Source of the DNA: Porphyridium purpureum
Taxonomy: Eukaryota > Rhodophyta > Bangiophyceae > Porphyridiales > Porphyridiaceae
DNA: 64,000 bases
Direction: 5' to 3'
Assembly: GCA_008690995.1 (NCBI GenBank)
Contig: VRMN01000001.1
Coordinates: forward strand, 3,658,001 to 3,722,000
Below are positions 29,454 to 38,881 of this stretch, piece by piece (within the stretch, counting starts at the first letter, position 1; each line of letters opens with the position of its first letter). The translations under genes were made by a program, and so were the position numbers. Below the pieces are notes generated by a model that had not been told where the DNA came from, did not search any database, and was given only the letters and a program-made list of their open reading frames with translations.

Positions 29454-29520
29454 GTACAGCGGCCCGTCATCGATCACTGTACTACAGCGCCACAAGCACG
29501 AACTGTACCGCGGGTACTGT
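29454..29520. promoter_or_regulatory. Cluster of CTGTAC/GTACAG elements
   Basis: GTACAG at 29454-29459, CTGTAC at 29477-29482 and 29503-29508, and GTACTGT at 29514-29520, about 250-310 bp before the ATG at 29767. Confidence 0.4.
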
Positions 29521-29766
29521 GCACACTTGCGACAAGGTGCGGCGAGAGAGGAGGGGGAGGGAGAGAGGGAGAGAGGGGGAGAAGGAGAAGAGAAGCGCAA
29601 AGGGTTTGGGTTGGTGTCGTGCTTTTGTGTGAGCGAGAGCGTGGTGCGCTGGAAGAGCTCGGTTGCGCAAGGTTGCGGCTGCGTGACTGAGGGAGGTGTG
29701 ACGTCGGGCCGTGTTTGGAGCACGCGGTTACGTGTACGAGTGATTCGGCGCACCCAGCCAAACGAA

Positions 29767-30015
29767 ATGACCTTGTTTTCCGCCGCGGCGGGCGCGACCA
29801 TCGGCTTCGTCGGGAAATGGATTTCTGCGAGCGTGCGCAAAGAGTTTATTATGAGGCGTCCGTGGGAAGCAGTCCTGTGGGTAGGCCTGTTCGGATACAC
29901 GGGTCATAGGCACCCGCAGCATATGGCGACTCTCGAGGCGTACCGAGATGAAATGATCGCGGTGAGAAATGCATACGTGAAGGCTGGGAATTTCCCAAAG
30001 CTCGAGGATCAGTGA
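29767..30015 (+). CDS. 82-aa protein, possible mitochondrial small subunit, unknown
   Basis: Short product starting MTLFSAAAGATIGFVGKWIS and continuing with one hydrophobic span (PWEAVLWVGLFGYTG) and a charged C-terminal helix (ATLEAYRDEMIAVRNAYVKAG). The size and pattern recall small single-helix accessory subunits of mitochondrial respiratory complexes, but I cannot name one. The longer frame starting at 29437 runs through the GA-rich tract and is disfavoured. Evidence for the gene is its coherent amphipathic composition and its upstream promoter-type elements. Confidence 0.55.
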   Translation: MTLFSAAAGATIGFVGKWISASVRKEFIMRRPWEAVLWVGLFGYTGHRHPQHMATLEAYRDEMIAVRNAYVKAGNFPKLEDQ

Positions 30016-30267
30016 GAAGCACACTAGCATCATATTGTATGGCGTGCTCGATGTCGGAGGTTTTTGTTTGTGCCAATTTCCATCGCGTCAACGGTGTCGA
30101 AATAACCGGACCGATTCATCTGCTGCCAGGCGACAAAGTGCGCGATAAATTTATACCTTCCTGTCCATCTCCGCTTGTTCGTACTCTGTTTATCTGATAT
30201 CGTCGATGTCGTGAGCAGAATCCGCACCCTCACTATTCAGACGCACGAGTCTCCCTGTTGCCATCGC

Positions 30268-33200
30268 ATGTCTCTCGTTGACCCCATGGAGATGCACGGA
30301 TCACAAAATTCCGGGCGAAGAGGAGAACGCAAAGACGCGTTCCCGGAAATGGCTGGACGCCGGGTCGAGGGCAGGCCAGGCCCAGGCCCAGGCCCAGGCC
30401 CGGACTTGTTCGGACCGCCTCCGCCTAATTATGTGCCCGGCGCTGGACGAGGGCTTGGTGACCGCCGACGCGAAGAGAACGAAGCAACTGCTCTCCGAAA
30501 AGCAGCTGCGTTCAGGAACGCGCAAGGCCGCCGCCGCGCTGACGGTGCGGCGCTGAAGTCTGCTGGCCGGGCATCAACACGTGCGGTAGGCTTCGTAGAT
30601 GACGGCCATGACAACGACGACTTTGATGACGATGACGTCGACGAAGACGACGCAGGCATTGGTTCAACTCGAGCCAGTGGCATTCCTGGCGCACGCGCGC
30701 TCGCGGACGACGAAGGGGGCCTATTTGCTGACGCAGTGTACGAGAAAGACGATGAAGAGGCGGACGCCATATACGGTGCAGTCGAGCAAAGGCTTGCGAG
30801 TCGAAATCGACGAAATCAAGAGCGCACTGAGACTCGGCGACTCCAAGCGTACCGGTCGGAACGTGAGAAGCTCGAGGGTCAGTTTGCACCCCTCAAGCGG
30901 CATTTGAGCACCATGACAGAGGCTGACTGGATGGCAATACCAGACGAGGTGGCGTCAATGGCCAGGAACAAGAAGCTTGCCAAGTCTGTAGCAGAACGGA
31001 AAGGGCAAAGCCAGGAGCGATTTACGCCTGTTCCAGACAGTGTCCTGGCCGGTCGGCTCGACAACACATTTGGCACGACAGCTAGATCGTCTCTTTCGCC
31101 CCACGAGCTGCCGCGGCATGCAGGGCTCGAGACCGGCATATCTTTCGACTCACCGGCCCCATCAGTAAGTGCATCGAGGGGACTCATGCTGGGGCAAAAG
31201 CTTGATGCTGCGCTTGGATCGTCATTTGCAGACGGCGCGCATTCCGTGGATCCTGCCAATTATTTGTCGCAACTTTCCTCTGAGGATGGTGAGCTACGCG
31301 CAGTCGCGCGTGTGGGAGATGTGAAGAAGGCGCGCATGCTTCTACGCTCTGTCATAGCGACAAATCCCACGCATGCACCTGGCTGGATCGCAGCAGCACG
31401 TCTTGAGGAGCACGTAGGAAAAAATTTGAAAGAGGCGCGCTCTTTGATCGCGCGCGGATGTGCTGCGTGTCCGAAAAGTGACGATATATGGTTGGAGTCG
31501 GCGCGTCTGCATGTTGCGTCAAACGACCGGCAAGGCGCCCGCGCGGTCCTCGCTGCTGCAGTACTGAAAGTACCAAAATCAGTCAAAATCTGGCTTGAAG
31601 CGCAGAACCTGGAGGAGTCCGTGAATCGCAAGCGCGCAATTCTGCGCAGGGCGCTTGAGCTGATCCCCAGCGCACACGAATTATGGCGGACGCTGATTGA
31701 CCTGGAGACAGATCGTGCGGGTGCGCGCGCGCTTTTGCGACGTGCCGTGGAGTCCTGCCCGTCTGCGCCCGATCTGTGGCTAGCGCTAGCCAAATTGCAG
31801 GACCAAGCCACGGCTCGTGCGACTCTGAAACGAGCACGCGGCGCCATTCCATCCGAACCACAGATTTGGCTTGCCGCGGCCCAGTTGGAGGAAACACAGC
31901 TGCAGGCATCTAGCTCGAAAACCGATTCTGACGCGGTCAAGCAGAGTATCGACGGTATCATCAGGCGTGCTGTCGCCCACTTGACCGTGGAAGCGCGGTT
32001 GGTAGATCGTGGCCGATGGCTTGAGATCGTGGCACTTTCTGACGCGTCCACATACCCACTTACTTGCGAAGCTCTAGGTCGGCACGCATTGCTAGGAGGG
32101 GTGGAAGGGGACCATAAAGCCTTCATCCAGTTGAAAAGTGATGTGGAGTATCTGGAAGCGCGCAACAGTATACATGCGGCCCGTTGCCTGCTCCGGCTTT
32201 TGCTCGAGATGGACGTCATGCAGGCTGGAGGGGGCGCGGCAAAGAACCCAGAGATAATCTCGCCGCCAGGTGCGACGGGAAGCTGGAATCATGCTCGTTG
32301 GTCTCCATGGCTTATTGCGCTTGATTTCGAGAGACGTGTTGCCGCTTTGCCAGGCGCAACTGGCAGTGAAGGCTTCGAAGCACTGGCGCGCACAGCACTT
32401 CGGGAGAGAAAAAGTGACGCAGAGCTCTATTTGTACCTAGCGCAGACAAAGGCGAGGGACCAAGATGAGGAAGGCGCCCGCGCCGTTTTTGAAGAAGGTC
32501 ATTTGACATTGCCACACCACGAAGCACTGTGGCTTGCCCATGCGGATTTCGAGGTCGAGCGCCGACGGCTGGAAGCGGCGCGCTCTGTCTTACGTCGTGC
32601 ATGTGAAGTTGAGGAAAGCGCAAGTCTACTCATGTCGGTTGTACGTGTTGTGCGGAGTATGGGGGCAGATGGAGAATTGGAACGGCTGCTGCAACACGCA
32701 ACCGAGCGATTTCCCCACGACCCAAGGTTCTGGGCCATGCTTGCCGAACTTTTCTTTTCTTCATCAGATTCTGTCCAACCACAACGCGAGAATGGGTTAC
32801 AAGCCGCGCGGGATTTGTTTTACCGCGCTCTGGATGGGCCCGACAGTGCACAGCTCCTGAAGCAGCGGCGCAGCTATGCGCCGCTCTGGATCAAGTGGAG
32901 CCGTCTGGAAGAGACGCACGGAGACTTGAATCGCGCGCGTGCGCTTCTCGAGCGGGGCCTATCATTGAATCGCGGGTGCGCCGAGTTGTGGCTCGCGAGT
33001 GCGCGGCTGGAGAAACGGTCCCAGACGAAAAGTCTAGCATCTGCAGGGGGAAGCTCATTCACCACGGCGCTTTCGAAATTGTGGGCCGGGATTCGAGAAT
33101 GCAAAGCGCTTCACACTTCGCGGGGTGCGCTGTGGTCTGAACTTATTGAGTGCGAGTCCGCGGCGCAACAAAAAGCGCGCAGTGTGGACGCGCTCAAAGA

Positions 33201-33642
33201 CTGTGATGATGATGGGCATGTCATGTTGGCCGTCGCGCGGCTCTTTTGGAGGCAGCGCAAGCTCGATAAAGCGCGTGGCTGGCTGGAGCGGGCCGTCAGC
33301 ACGAGTCCCGGCTTTGGTGATGCCTGGGGTGCTGCACTTGCGTTGGAAAGAGAATGGGTTCGGGTGGGAGGTGTCGCGAACACCCCGATGGACCCGTCTC
33401 GCAGTCACGCAAATGGTGCATCTGCGGTACCACCCACATTCAAGCACGAGCAACGTGCGACAGAGGACCTTGCCGGGGCGCTCGAAGCCAAATGCGAGTT
33501 GTCCCAGCCGCAGTACGGCGAATTATGGCATCTGGTGCGCGATAAGCCGGGCCACGAGGCGCTGTCGACGGCGGAATGTCTCCGCTGTGTATCGCAGTAC
33601 TTTGATGCGAAGGATGGCGCCATTCATTGCCACGAGCTGTAA
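30268..33642 (+). CDS. PRPF6: Pre-mRNA-processing factor 6 (PRP6/PRPF6)
   Basis: U5/tri-snRNP bridging protein of the spliceosome, nuclear. From Met30268 the 1124 residues begin with a Gly/Pro run and the conserved PRP1 N-terminal box (GPPPPNYVPGAGRGLGD), followed by an acidic stretch (DFDDDDVDEDDAG) and the ERKGQSQERFTPVPDSVL segment, then about 20 HAT/TPR helical repeats to the end (for example AARLEEHVGKNLKEARSLIA, RALELIPSAHELWRTLIDLE, RGCAELWLASARLEKR). Its presence fits an organism that still splices. The 5' frame could begin at 30175, but those 31 residues lack the family pattern. Confidence 0.95.
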   Translation: MSLVDPMEMHGSQNSGRRGERKDAFPEMAGRRVEGRPGPGPGPGPDLFGPPPPNYVPGAGRGLGDRRREENEATALRKAAAFRNAQGRRRADGAALKSAGRASTRAVGFVDDGHDNDDFDDDDVDEDDAGIGSTRASGIPGARALADDEGGLFADAVYEKDDEEADAIYGAVEQRLASRNRRNQERTETRRLQAYRSEREKLEGQFAPLKRHLSTMTEADWMAIPDEVASMARNKKLAKSVAERKGQSQERFTPVPDSVLAGRLDNTFGTTARSSLSPHELPRHAGLETGISFDSPAPSVSASRGLMLGQKLDAALGSSFADGAHSVDPANYLSQLSSEDGELRAVARVGDVKKARMLLRSVIATNPTHAPGWIAAARLEEHVGKNLKEARSLIARGCAACPKSDDIWLESARLHVASNDRQGARAVLAAAVLKVPKSVKIWLEAQNLEESVNRKRAILRRALELIPSAHELWRTLIDLETDRAGARALLRRAVESCPSAPDLWLALAKLQDQATARATLKRARGAIPSEPQIWLAAAQLEETQLQASSSKTDSDAVKQSIDGIIRRAVAHLTVEARLVDRGRWLEIVALSDASTYPLTCEALGRHALLGGVEGDHKAFIQLKSDVEYLEARNSIHAARCLLRLLLEMDVMQAGGGAAKNPEIISPPGATGSWNHARWSPWLIALDFERRVAALPGATGSEGFEALARTALRERKSDAELYLYLAQTKARDQDEEGARAVFEEGHLTLPHHEALWLAHADFEVERRRLEAARSVLRRACEVEESASLLMSVVRVVRSMGADGELERLLQHATERFPHDPRFWAMLAELFFSSSDSVQPQRENGLQAARDLFYRALDGPDSAQLLKQRRSYAPLWIKWSRLEETHGDLNRARALLERGLSLNRGCAELWLASARLEKRSQTKSLASAGGSSFTTALSKLWAGIRECKALHTSRGALWSELIECESAAQQKARSVDALKDCDDDGHVMLAVARLFWRQRKLDKARGWLERAVSTSPGFGDAWGAALALEREWVRVGGVANTPMDPSRSHANGASAVPPTFKHEQRATEDLAGALEAKCELSQPQYGELWHLVRDKPGHEALSTAECLRCVSQYFDAKDGAIHCHEL

Positions 33643-34200
33643 CATGCCACGCTTTGACTGCTTGGCCCGCTTGCAACCTGGTGAGACCATGCAAATGTAT
33701 ATCATCGCTTAGCACACAAAGACACAAAAAGCAAAAAAGAAAATCAACTTCTCTGATGGCCTAGACTGCTGCGCCACCTGCCGCACGCCACGCTGAAGCG
33801 TCTTGTGCATAGAGCCGGAGGCGCTTTGTTCATCGAGCAGTGCGCAGGTACAGCCGAAACTGAACCTCCGCACGCGTGCCAGAAGCGGGCAGTTGCCCGA
33901 CCTATGCGAAATTGATCATCCCATGCACAGCCTAGCCTTCCTTTCATCCTCAAAGTTGGAACGTGTGTCTAGATTTGTAAAATCCAGATTACAGTAATAG
34001 ACTTTCAATAGATCCCATTGAATATAGTCTAGCGGTCACAAGGAAAATTTAAAATATATATACCCCGTGTTTTTAAAATTGCAAGTGGACAGTAGGGCGG
34101 AGTGTGCTGGCGCGCGTGGGAAAGACGGACAAGTGCGGATGCGGAAGAGAGGGAAGAAGGAGGGCGAATACGCGTCAGGAAGGACTGTGGTAGGAGTGTC
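33643..34200 (+). promoter_or_regulatory. Intergenic region with TATA-like box upstream of DSS1
   Basis: About 560 bp. An AT-rich stretch at about 34040-34062 includes AAAATATATATAC, about 140-150 bp before the DSS1 ATG. No open frame of interest. A purine-rich patch at about 34140-34170 lies nearer the start. Confidence 0.4.
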
Positions 34201-34736
34201 ATGGGGGAGGAGAAGAAGGCTGACGCGGCGGATAGGGCAGCCGCACAGCCGCCGAAGTCTACGGCGGGAAAGCCTGACCCGGTGGTTGTGCTGGAGGAGG
34301 ACGACGACTTTGAAGAGTTTGAGCAGGACGGTAAGTGAATAGAGAGAGTCTCTGGTTGGGTCATTACGGCTTAGATCCTCGGATCGGGCGTTCGCTCGCG
34401 TTTGCACATGAAGCAGTAGAGTAGCGGAGGTGCTCAGCGTGAGGCATGGAGCGTGAGAAAGAGTCCGGACTAACACGAGCGGGGTGTAAATGGTGGTTTT
34501 TGTGCGTTTCTGGCTTCATTGCGTGCACGTGATCTTTCGTCATATTTTTGCACTCAACGTGATCTGCAGACTGGGCCGACGAGGAGCTGGCCACTGAGGA
34601 AGACAAGATATGGAACGACGATTGGGACGATGAGGAGGCGTCCGACAGCGCTTTCCAGCAGCGTTTGAGAGAGGAGCTCGCCCGAGCGAAGAAGGCCACG
34701 GCAGCAGCGCCTGCTTCTGGCGCAGCGGCAAAATAA
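34201..34736 (+). CDS. SEM1: 26S proteasome subunit DSS1/SEM1 (two exons)
   Basis: Small acidic lid subunit of the proteasome, also a partner of BRCA2-type and TREX-2 complexes. Exon 1 is 34201-34330 and exon 2 34570-34736, joined across a 239-bp intron (34331-34569) that begins GTAAGT and ends CTGCAG. The spliced product is about 98 residues: a charged N-terminus, the hallmark acidic box EEDDDFEEFEQD, then DWADEE, then KIWNDDWDDEE and a C-terminal helix (AFQQRLREELARA). Both acidic Trp-containing motifs align with human SEM1 in the right order, which supports the splice model strongly. The extra Ala/Lys tail is lineage-specific. Confidence 0.93.
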
Positions 34737-34873
34737 GCAAGCACAACGGTATTGGCGCTTGCAGGTCGCCATCGCGCTGTTAGTAAAAGCAGAAAATGTC
34801 TCAGTAACTGAATCTCAATGAATTGTCCGGGTTTACCGCCCACGCTTGCAAGCATGCTCAGTAGAAGAAGGCG

Positions 34874-36751
34874 ATGGAAGAAGACTGCCCCGCGCCTGTT
34901 GTCGAGACAAATGACATAGCCAGCGCACATTCTCCTGCCGCTCCGATGGAGACCTTGCCGACCGCAACGGGCGACGGGTCCCACGCCGGTATCGCGGAAC
35001 TCGCGCTGGAACCGACTGACAACACGGCGGGCGTGCTTCCGCCGCCGCACGCGGAAAGTGTGTCGCTGGATGGGCGCAACACCGTGGCTTCCGCGGGAAA
35101 CGAGGCACTGGCGGATGCTAATTATGCCGCAGACGAGCAAGCACCGGGCGAACAGGGCCAACGGAAGTCCGATGAAAACTGCGCCAACCACGAAGATGTA
35201 AATGACCACCAAGATGTCGAGGACGACGACCGCGACGATGATACCGACGACGACGACGACGGCGGCGGAAAGGAGGAAGACGACGATGTTGCCAGCGGTA
35301 GTGATAGTGACGAAAACAGCAGCTCCAGTGCCAGTAGCGAAGACGATGGCCTAGTGGAGGAAATTCGTGCGGCTCTTTTGCGCAGCCCCGGCCAAGATGG
35401 TGGCGGTGATGATGAGGATGCGGACGATGACGATCTGGAACGCAGCCATGGCGGCAAGGCTCGCGGAGTTCAGTCGAAAAATGAGCTTGATCTAGGCAGC
35501 TTGCCGATCGACACGGATCTGGCGAAAGCCGAGGAATATCTGAAGCAGCCAGATGCGCAGATTATGCTGTGCGGCACGGTGAAAAGCATCCTCACGTCAG
35601 ATAAACTTCTGGTGATAGAATCCTGCACGCCAATGGCTGGAGAGGCTCCGCCGCGAGTGCTCGATACAGAGTCGGTGCTCTGCACGGAAGGGCGCGTTGC
35701 AATAGGTAAAGTGTTTGAAACGTTCGGGCCAGTGGCGCGTCCGTACTATTCTCTGCGGTTTGCCAGTGCTGAGCAGATCCAGAAAAAGGGAGTGGCCGTG
35801 GGATGCGCCGTGTACTTGGTTCCTGAGCTGTCGCGTTTCGTCTTGCCCGATAGCATTCGCACGCGTGGATGTGATGCAAGTAACTTTTACGACGAAGAAA
35901 TCGACGCCGAGCAGCTTGAATTTTCCGATGACGAGGCCGAGTCCGCTGCTCTTCGCACCAAAAAGAACAGGAAAAGGGATGATGCCGGCGGTGATACCCG
36001 AGCACGTGGCGGCGGGGGCGGAGGCGGCGATTTGCGAGGGCGCGCTGGCGGAAATCGGGGAACGCAGAGGTCAAGAGGGTATTCAAGGCCTACGCATTCT
36101 GGACAGGGAATGACAAGTGCTCCTCCAGTTCCGCCTCCTCAATCTTCAACTCCGGTTTATGGAGGAAATCACAATCCAGGGCACTTAGGTGGACAGGCTG
36201 AAGCATCGCGACTCTCTGTGGTCGGGCAGAATGTCACCCAGCAGACTCTGTACGGTGCTGGGTATTCCGTCCCTGGCCACGGTTTCTCCGCGCAGCCAAT
36301 GTACGGCAACTCATTCGCTGGGGCCGGCGGCACAAATTCGGGTCAGTTTCATCATCCGTTCATGTATCTCCAACAAGTTCAACAAACAAACATGCAGCCC
36401 TTGCAGCAAGGCCAGCAGTACACGTACCAGAATGCTAGCTACGGCCCACAGGGGCCCGTGCACCAGCCCGCCATGTCCGGCCACTATGAGTTTCCGTACC
36501 CGCAAGCGCACCCGCACATGTACGGACAACACGCATCCGGAGCTCCTCCAATGGCCTTCTTTCCAGGCCAGTCAGGGCGCGCGGAGCCCGGTGGTTCTGT
36601 TCCGGCTGGAGAAATCCGAGGCTACATGATGCAGCCTCCGACATTGCAAGGGGTCGGGCCAGTGCCGCCTACCGTCGAATCGCGCAACTACACATCGGAA
36701 GGAAATAACAGACAGGACCCGAGCGCAGGCTATCCGTATAACCGGCAGTAG
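34874..36751 (+). CDS. NAF1: H/ACA snoRNP assembly factor NAF1
   Basis: Chaperone that keeps dyskerin-Nop10-Nhp2 ready before GAR1 replaces it in H/ACA snoRNPs. The 625 residues comprise an acidic, Asp/Glu/Ser-rich N-terminal 200 residues, then a GAR1/NAF1-type barrel at about 215-330 (MLCGTVKSILTSDKLLVIES, LCTEGRVAIGKVFETFGPV, ARPYYSLRFAS, VGCAVYLVPELSRFVLP), a short acidic segment with DASNFYDEE, an RGG/Gly stretch (RARGGGGGGGDLRGRAGG) and a Gln/Pro/Tyr/Gly-rich C-terminus. Order and composition match fungal and animal NAF1. It lies 137 bp downstream of DSS1 on the same strand. Confidence 0.92.
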   Translation: MEEDCPAPVVETNDIASAHSPAAPMETLPTATGDGSHAGIAELALEPTDNTAGVLPPPHAESVSLDGRNTVASAGNEALADANYAADEQAPGEQGQRKSDENCANHEDVNDHQDVEDDDRDDDTDDDDDGGGKEEDDDVASGSDSDENSSSSASSEDDGLVEEIRAALLRSPGQDGGGDDEDADDDDLERSHGGKARGVQSKNELDLGSLPIDTDLAKAEEYLKQPDAQIMLCGTVKSILTSDKLLVIESCTPMAGEAPPRVLDTESVLCTEGRVAIGKVFETFGPVARPYYSLRFASAEQIQKKGVAVGCAVYLVPELSRFVLPDSIRTRGCDASNFYDEEIDAEQLEFSDDEAESAALRTKKNRKRDDAGGDTRARGGGGGGGDLRGRAGGNRGTQRSRGYSRPTHSGQGMTSAPPVPPPQSSTPVYGGNHNPGHLGGQAEASRLSVVGQNVTQQTLYGAGYSVPGHGFSAQPMYGNSFAGAGGTNSGQFHHPFMYLQQVQQTNMQPLQQGQQYTYQNASYGPQGPVHQPAMSGHYEFPYPQAHPHMYGQHASGAPPMAFFPGQSGRAEPGGSVPAGEIRGYMMQPPTLQGVGPVPPTVESRNYTSEGNNRQDPSAGYPYNRQ

Positions 36752-37771
36752 GAGCGACTTTTGCCGGGTCTTTTTCTCATGGTTCAAAACTGGTGCTCCA
36801 GTGCGACGTACTGTTGCAACCGAGAGGTGTCACATTGGACATCACTGATAAATGCGCACGTCCAAGATACATCCGAGATTTGCTTCACCACTACCTCGCG
36901 CGACTCTTCCGACTTTTTCGCCCACATTTGGATACCTGTTTGTATCTCCGAGCGTCACAGTATGCGGAACATTTCAACCTAGACACGACTTCGCACAGAA
37001 GTGTTTTTTCTTTTTTTTTCTTCCTCCTTTTTCCAACGCAGTTGGTTACCGCAAGAACTAATTTCAGAAGGTATGTGACCCCGGAGAATCCAAGCAGCAA
37101 AGGGAAGAAACTGCCGCGCGCCAGGCAGCGGAACTACCGGCACGGACGTTTAGTCGGCTTGCATGACGTGGCCCTCTCATCTCACTACCGACTTTTGCTC
37201 GCCACAAATTTTACAAAGTGCGCTCTCTCTGCGTTTCTCTGTACACTCTGACCCGCGCATTGGTACGCACTTTCGAGGCAAATTGCTGGCGACACATCAT
37301 CAGGCCGCTAACCCTGCGCACGTTTGGTGTGTGTGTTGCACTTCCATTGCCTTCATCTTCAATTTTGCCGTGACTCTGCATCGGGCATGACCTCGTTGCC
37401 CGGCGCAATGCGGAAAGTCCTACGCTTCGCTCCAGCAGGAGAGCGACTTGCGAGCGCTGTGGAAGCGAGGCCAAAGCCAGTTCAACGCCAGCATCAAATG
37501 CAGTCCAGGTCCGTCCCGCTGCGAGACTCGGTAAGCATCGTGGCAAGTCAGGGAAGAAAGCCCAGGTGTCTTTTGAACGAGGGTGTACAGTTCGTCGGGG
37601 AGAAATTTGGGAGTTGCAACATTTGGAGAAAATTGCGTGAACGCGTGGAGAAGAGCCTTCTGAGGACAAGCGCCGACGGATCGTGTGGACAGACACGCTG
37701 CGCGTGGGTTCACAAGGCCTGGGCAGCGGGCTGCGGCACGAGGACGGCGAGGCGCTGCGTGTCCCTGCGGT
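36752..37771. other. Intergenic region before arsM
   Basis: 1.0 kb with a T-rich run near 37005-37030 and one GTACAG at 37587-37592, about 180 bp before the arsM ATG. A 131-codon open frame from 37387 to 37779 is not in the arsM frame and has no recognisable family; an upstream leader exon cannot be excluded. Confidence 0.4.
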
Positions 37772-38881
37772 ATGAATAACGCAAACGAAGCCGTCAATGG
37801 CGACGCAGGCGCACACGCCGCCGCCGATAGGACGCGAGACAATGTGGCCGAGTACTACGGTAAAGTTCTGCAAAAGTCGTCCGACCTCAAGACGAACGCG
37901 TGCTGCACCGACGAGGAAATGCCGTCCGACTTGAAGCGCGCGCTCGCGAACATTGCGGATGAAGTCATGATCAAGTACTATGGCTGCGGCCTCATTCGGC
38001 CAGAGGCGCTCGAAGGGCTTACGGTACTTGATCTCGGGTGCGGCGCGGGCAGAGACGTATACGCCCTCGCGCAGTTCGTTGGCGAGCATGGAAAGGTCAT
38101 TGGTGTTGACATGACCGAGGAGCAAATCAGCGTCGCGCAAAAGTACGTCAAGTACCACGCCGAGAAATTCGGATTCGCGAGGCCGAATACTGAGTTTCGA
38201 CATGGGTTCATAGAACGACTGGATGAGGCGGGCATCGAATCAGAGTCCGTGGATGTCATTGTGTCCAACTGCGTCGTCAATCTGTCGCCAGATAAGCGCG
38301 CCGTGCTCGAGCAGGCGTACCGCGTGCTCAAGCAAGGCGGCGAAATGTACTTTAGTGACGTGTATGCTCTGCGTCGTGTGCCGAAGGAGCTGGCTGAAGA
38401 CCCTGTTCTCTTTGGCGAGTGCCTCTCCGGAGCTCTTTACTACAATGACTTTTTACGCCTCGCGCACGAGACGGGCTTCTTGGACCCGCGCGTGGTCAAA
38501 TCATCCCCTATCACGATCGAGAATGACGAGATCCAGGCTCGTGTCGGCGCCATTCGCTTTGTCTCGGTGACCTATCGCCTCTTCAAGCTCGGCGGTCTTG
38601 AGCATTTGTGCGAGGACTACGGTCAGGCGGTTAGATACAAGGGCACAATTGCAGGTTTCCCGCATATGTTCAAGCTGGACAACCACCATGCCATTGAGAC
38701 TGGTAAGATCTTTCCGGTATGCGGTAATACGTGGTGCATGCTGAAAGGCACTCGATTCGAACCGCACTTTGAGTTTTTCGGAGACTTCTCGACGCATTTT
38801 GGAGTTTTTGAAGGCTGCGGCGAGGACGATCCGTTTGGCATGAATGCGCCAGTTCCGTTGGGGAACGGTTCGTGCTGTTAG
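37772..38881 (+). CDS. arsM: Arsenite S-adenosylmethionine methyltransferase (ArsM/AS3MT)
   Basis: Methylates trivalent arsenic stepwise using SAM and thiols, a detoxification route widespread in algae. The 369 residues from Met37772 show an N-terminal YYGKVLQKSSDLKTNACC segment, a SAM-binding loop VLDLGCGAGRDVY, GVDMTEEQ, NTEFRHGFIERL, the SNCVVNLSPDK box and LFGECLSGALY. Cysteines 44, 72, 167 and 217 correspond in position and context to Cys44, Cys72, Cys174 and Cys224 of the Cyanidioschyzon enzyme, so the As(III) ligands are present. The C-terminal third has the usual KGTIAGFPHMFKLDNHH-like region. A Met at 37685 is also in frame but adds a poor extension. Confidence 0.95.
   Translation: MNNANEAVNGDAGAHAAADRTRDNVAEYYGKVLQKSSDLKTNACCTDEEMPSDLKRALANIADEVMIKYYGCGLIRPEALEGLTVLDLGCGAGRDVYALAQFVGEHGKVIGVDMTEEQISVAQKYVKYHAEKFGFARPNTEFRHGFIERLDEAGIESESVDVIVSNCVVNLSPDKRAVLEQAYRVLKQGGEMYFSDVYALRRVPKELAEDPVLFGECLSGALYYNDFLRLAHETGFLDPRVVKSSPITIENDEIQARVGAIRFVSVTYRLFKLGGLEHLCEDYGQAVRYKGTIAGFPHMFKLDNHHAIETGKIFPVCGNTWCMLKGTRFEPHFEFFGDFSTHFGVFEGCGEDDPFGMNAPVPLGNGSCC

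Larger units (their letters stand above)
28940..29766. promoter_or_regulatory. Divergent promoter region between glucokinase and an 82-aa gene
   Basis: About 830 bp. In order on the plus strand: a (TC)n tract at 29214-29243 (GA-rich on the glucokinase strand), two 13-bp palindromes at 29366-29409, a cluster of GTAC elements at 29454-29520, and a GA-rich tract at 29541-29599 before the plus-strand gene. There is no convincing gene inside it. Confidence 0.5.

Noticed and set aside
31260-32219. 319-codon minus-strand open frame
   Set aside because: Antisense to the PRP6 HAT repeats; a Ser/Arg-rich shadow.
37387-37779. 131-codon frame just before arsM
   Set aside because: Different frame from arsM, no family match, and no convincing splice joining it; kept as intergenic.
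37211-38203. 330-codon open frame on the minus strand
   Set aside because: Antisense to the well-supported arsM gene and its 5' flank; composition is typical of a shadow frame.
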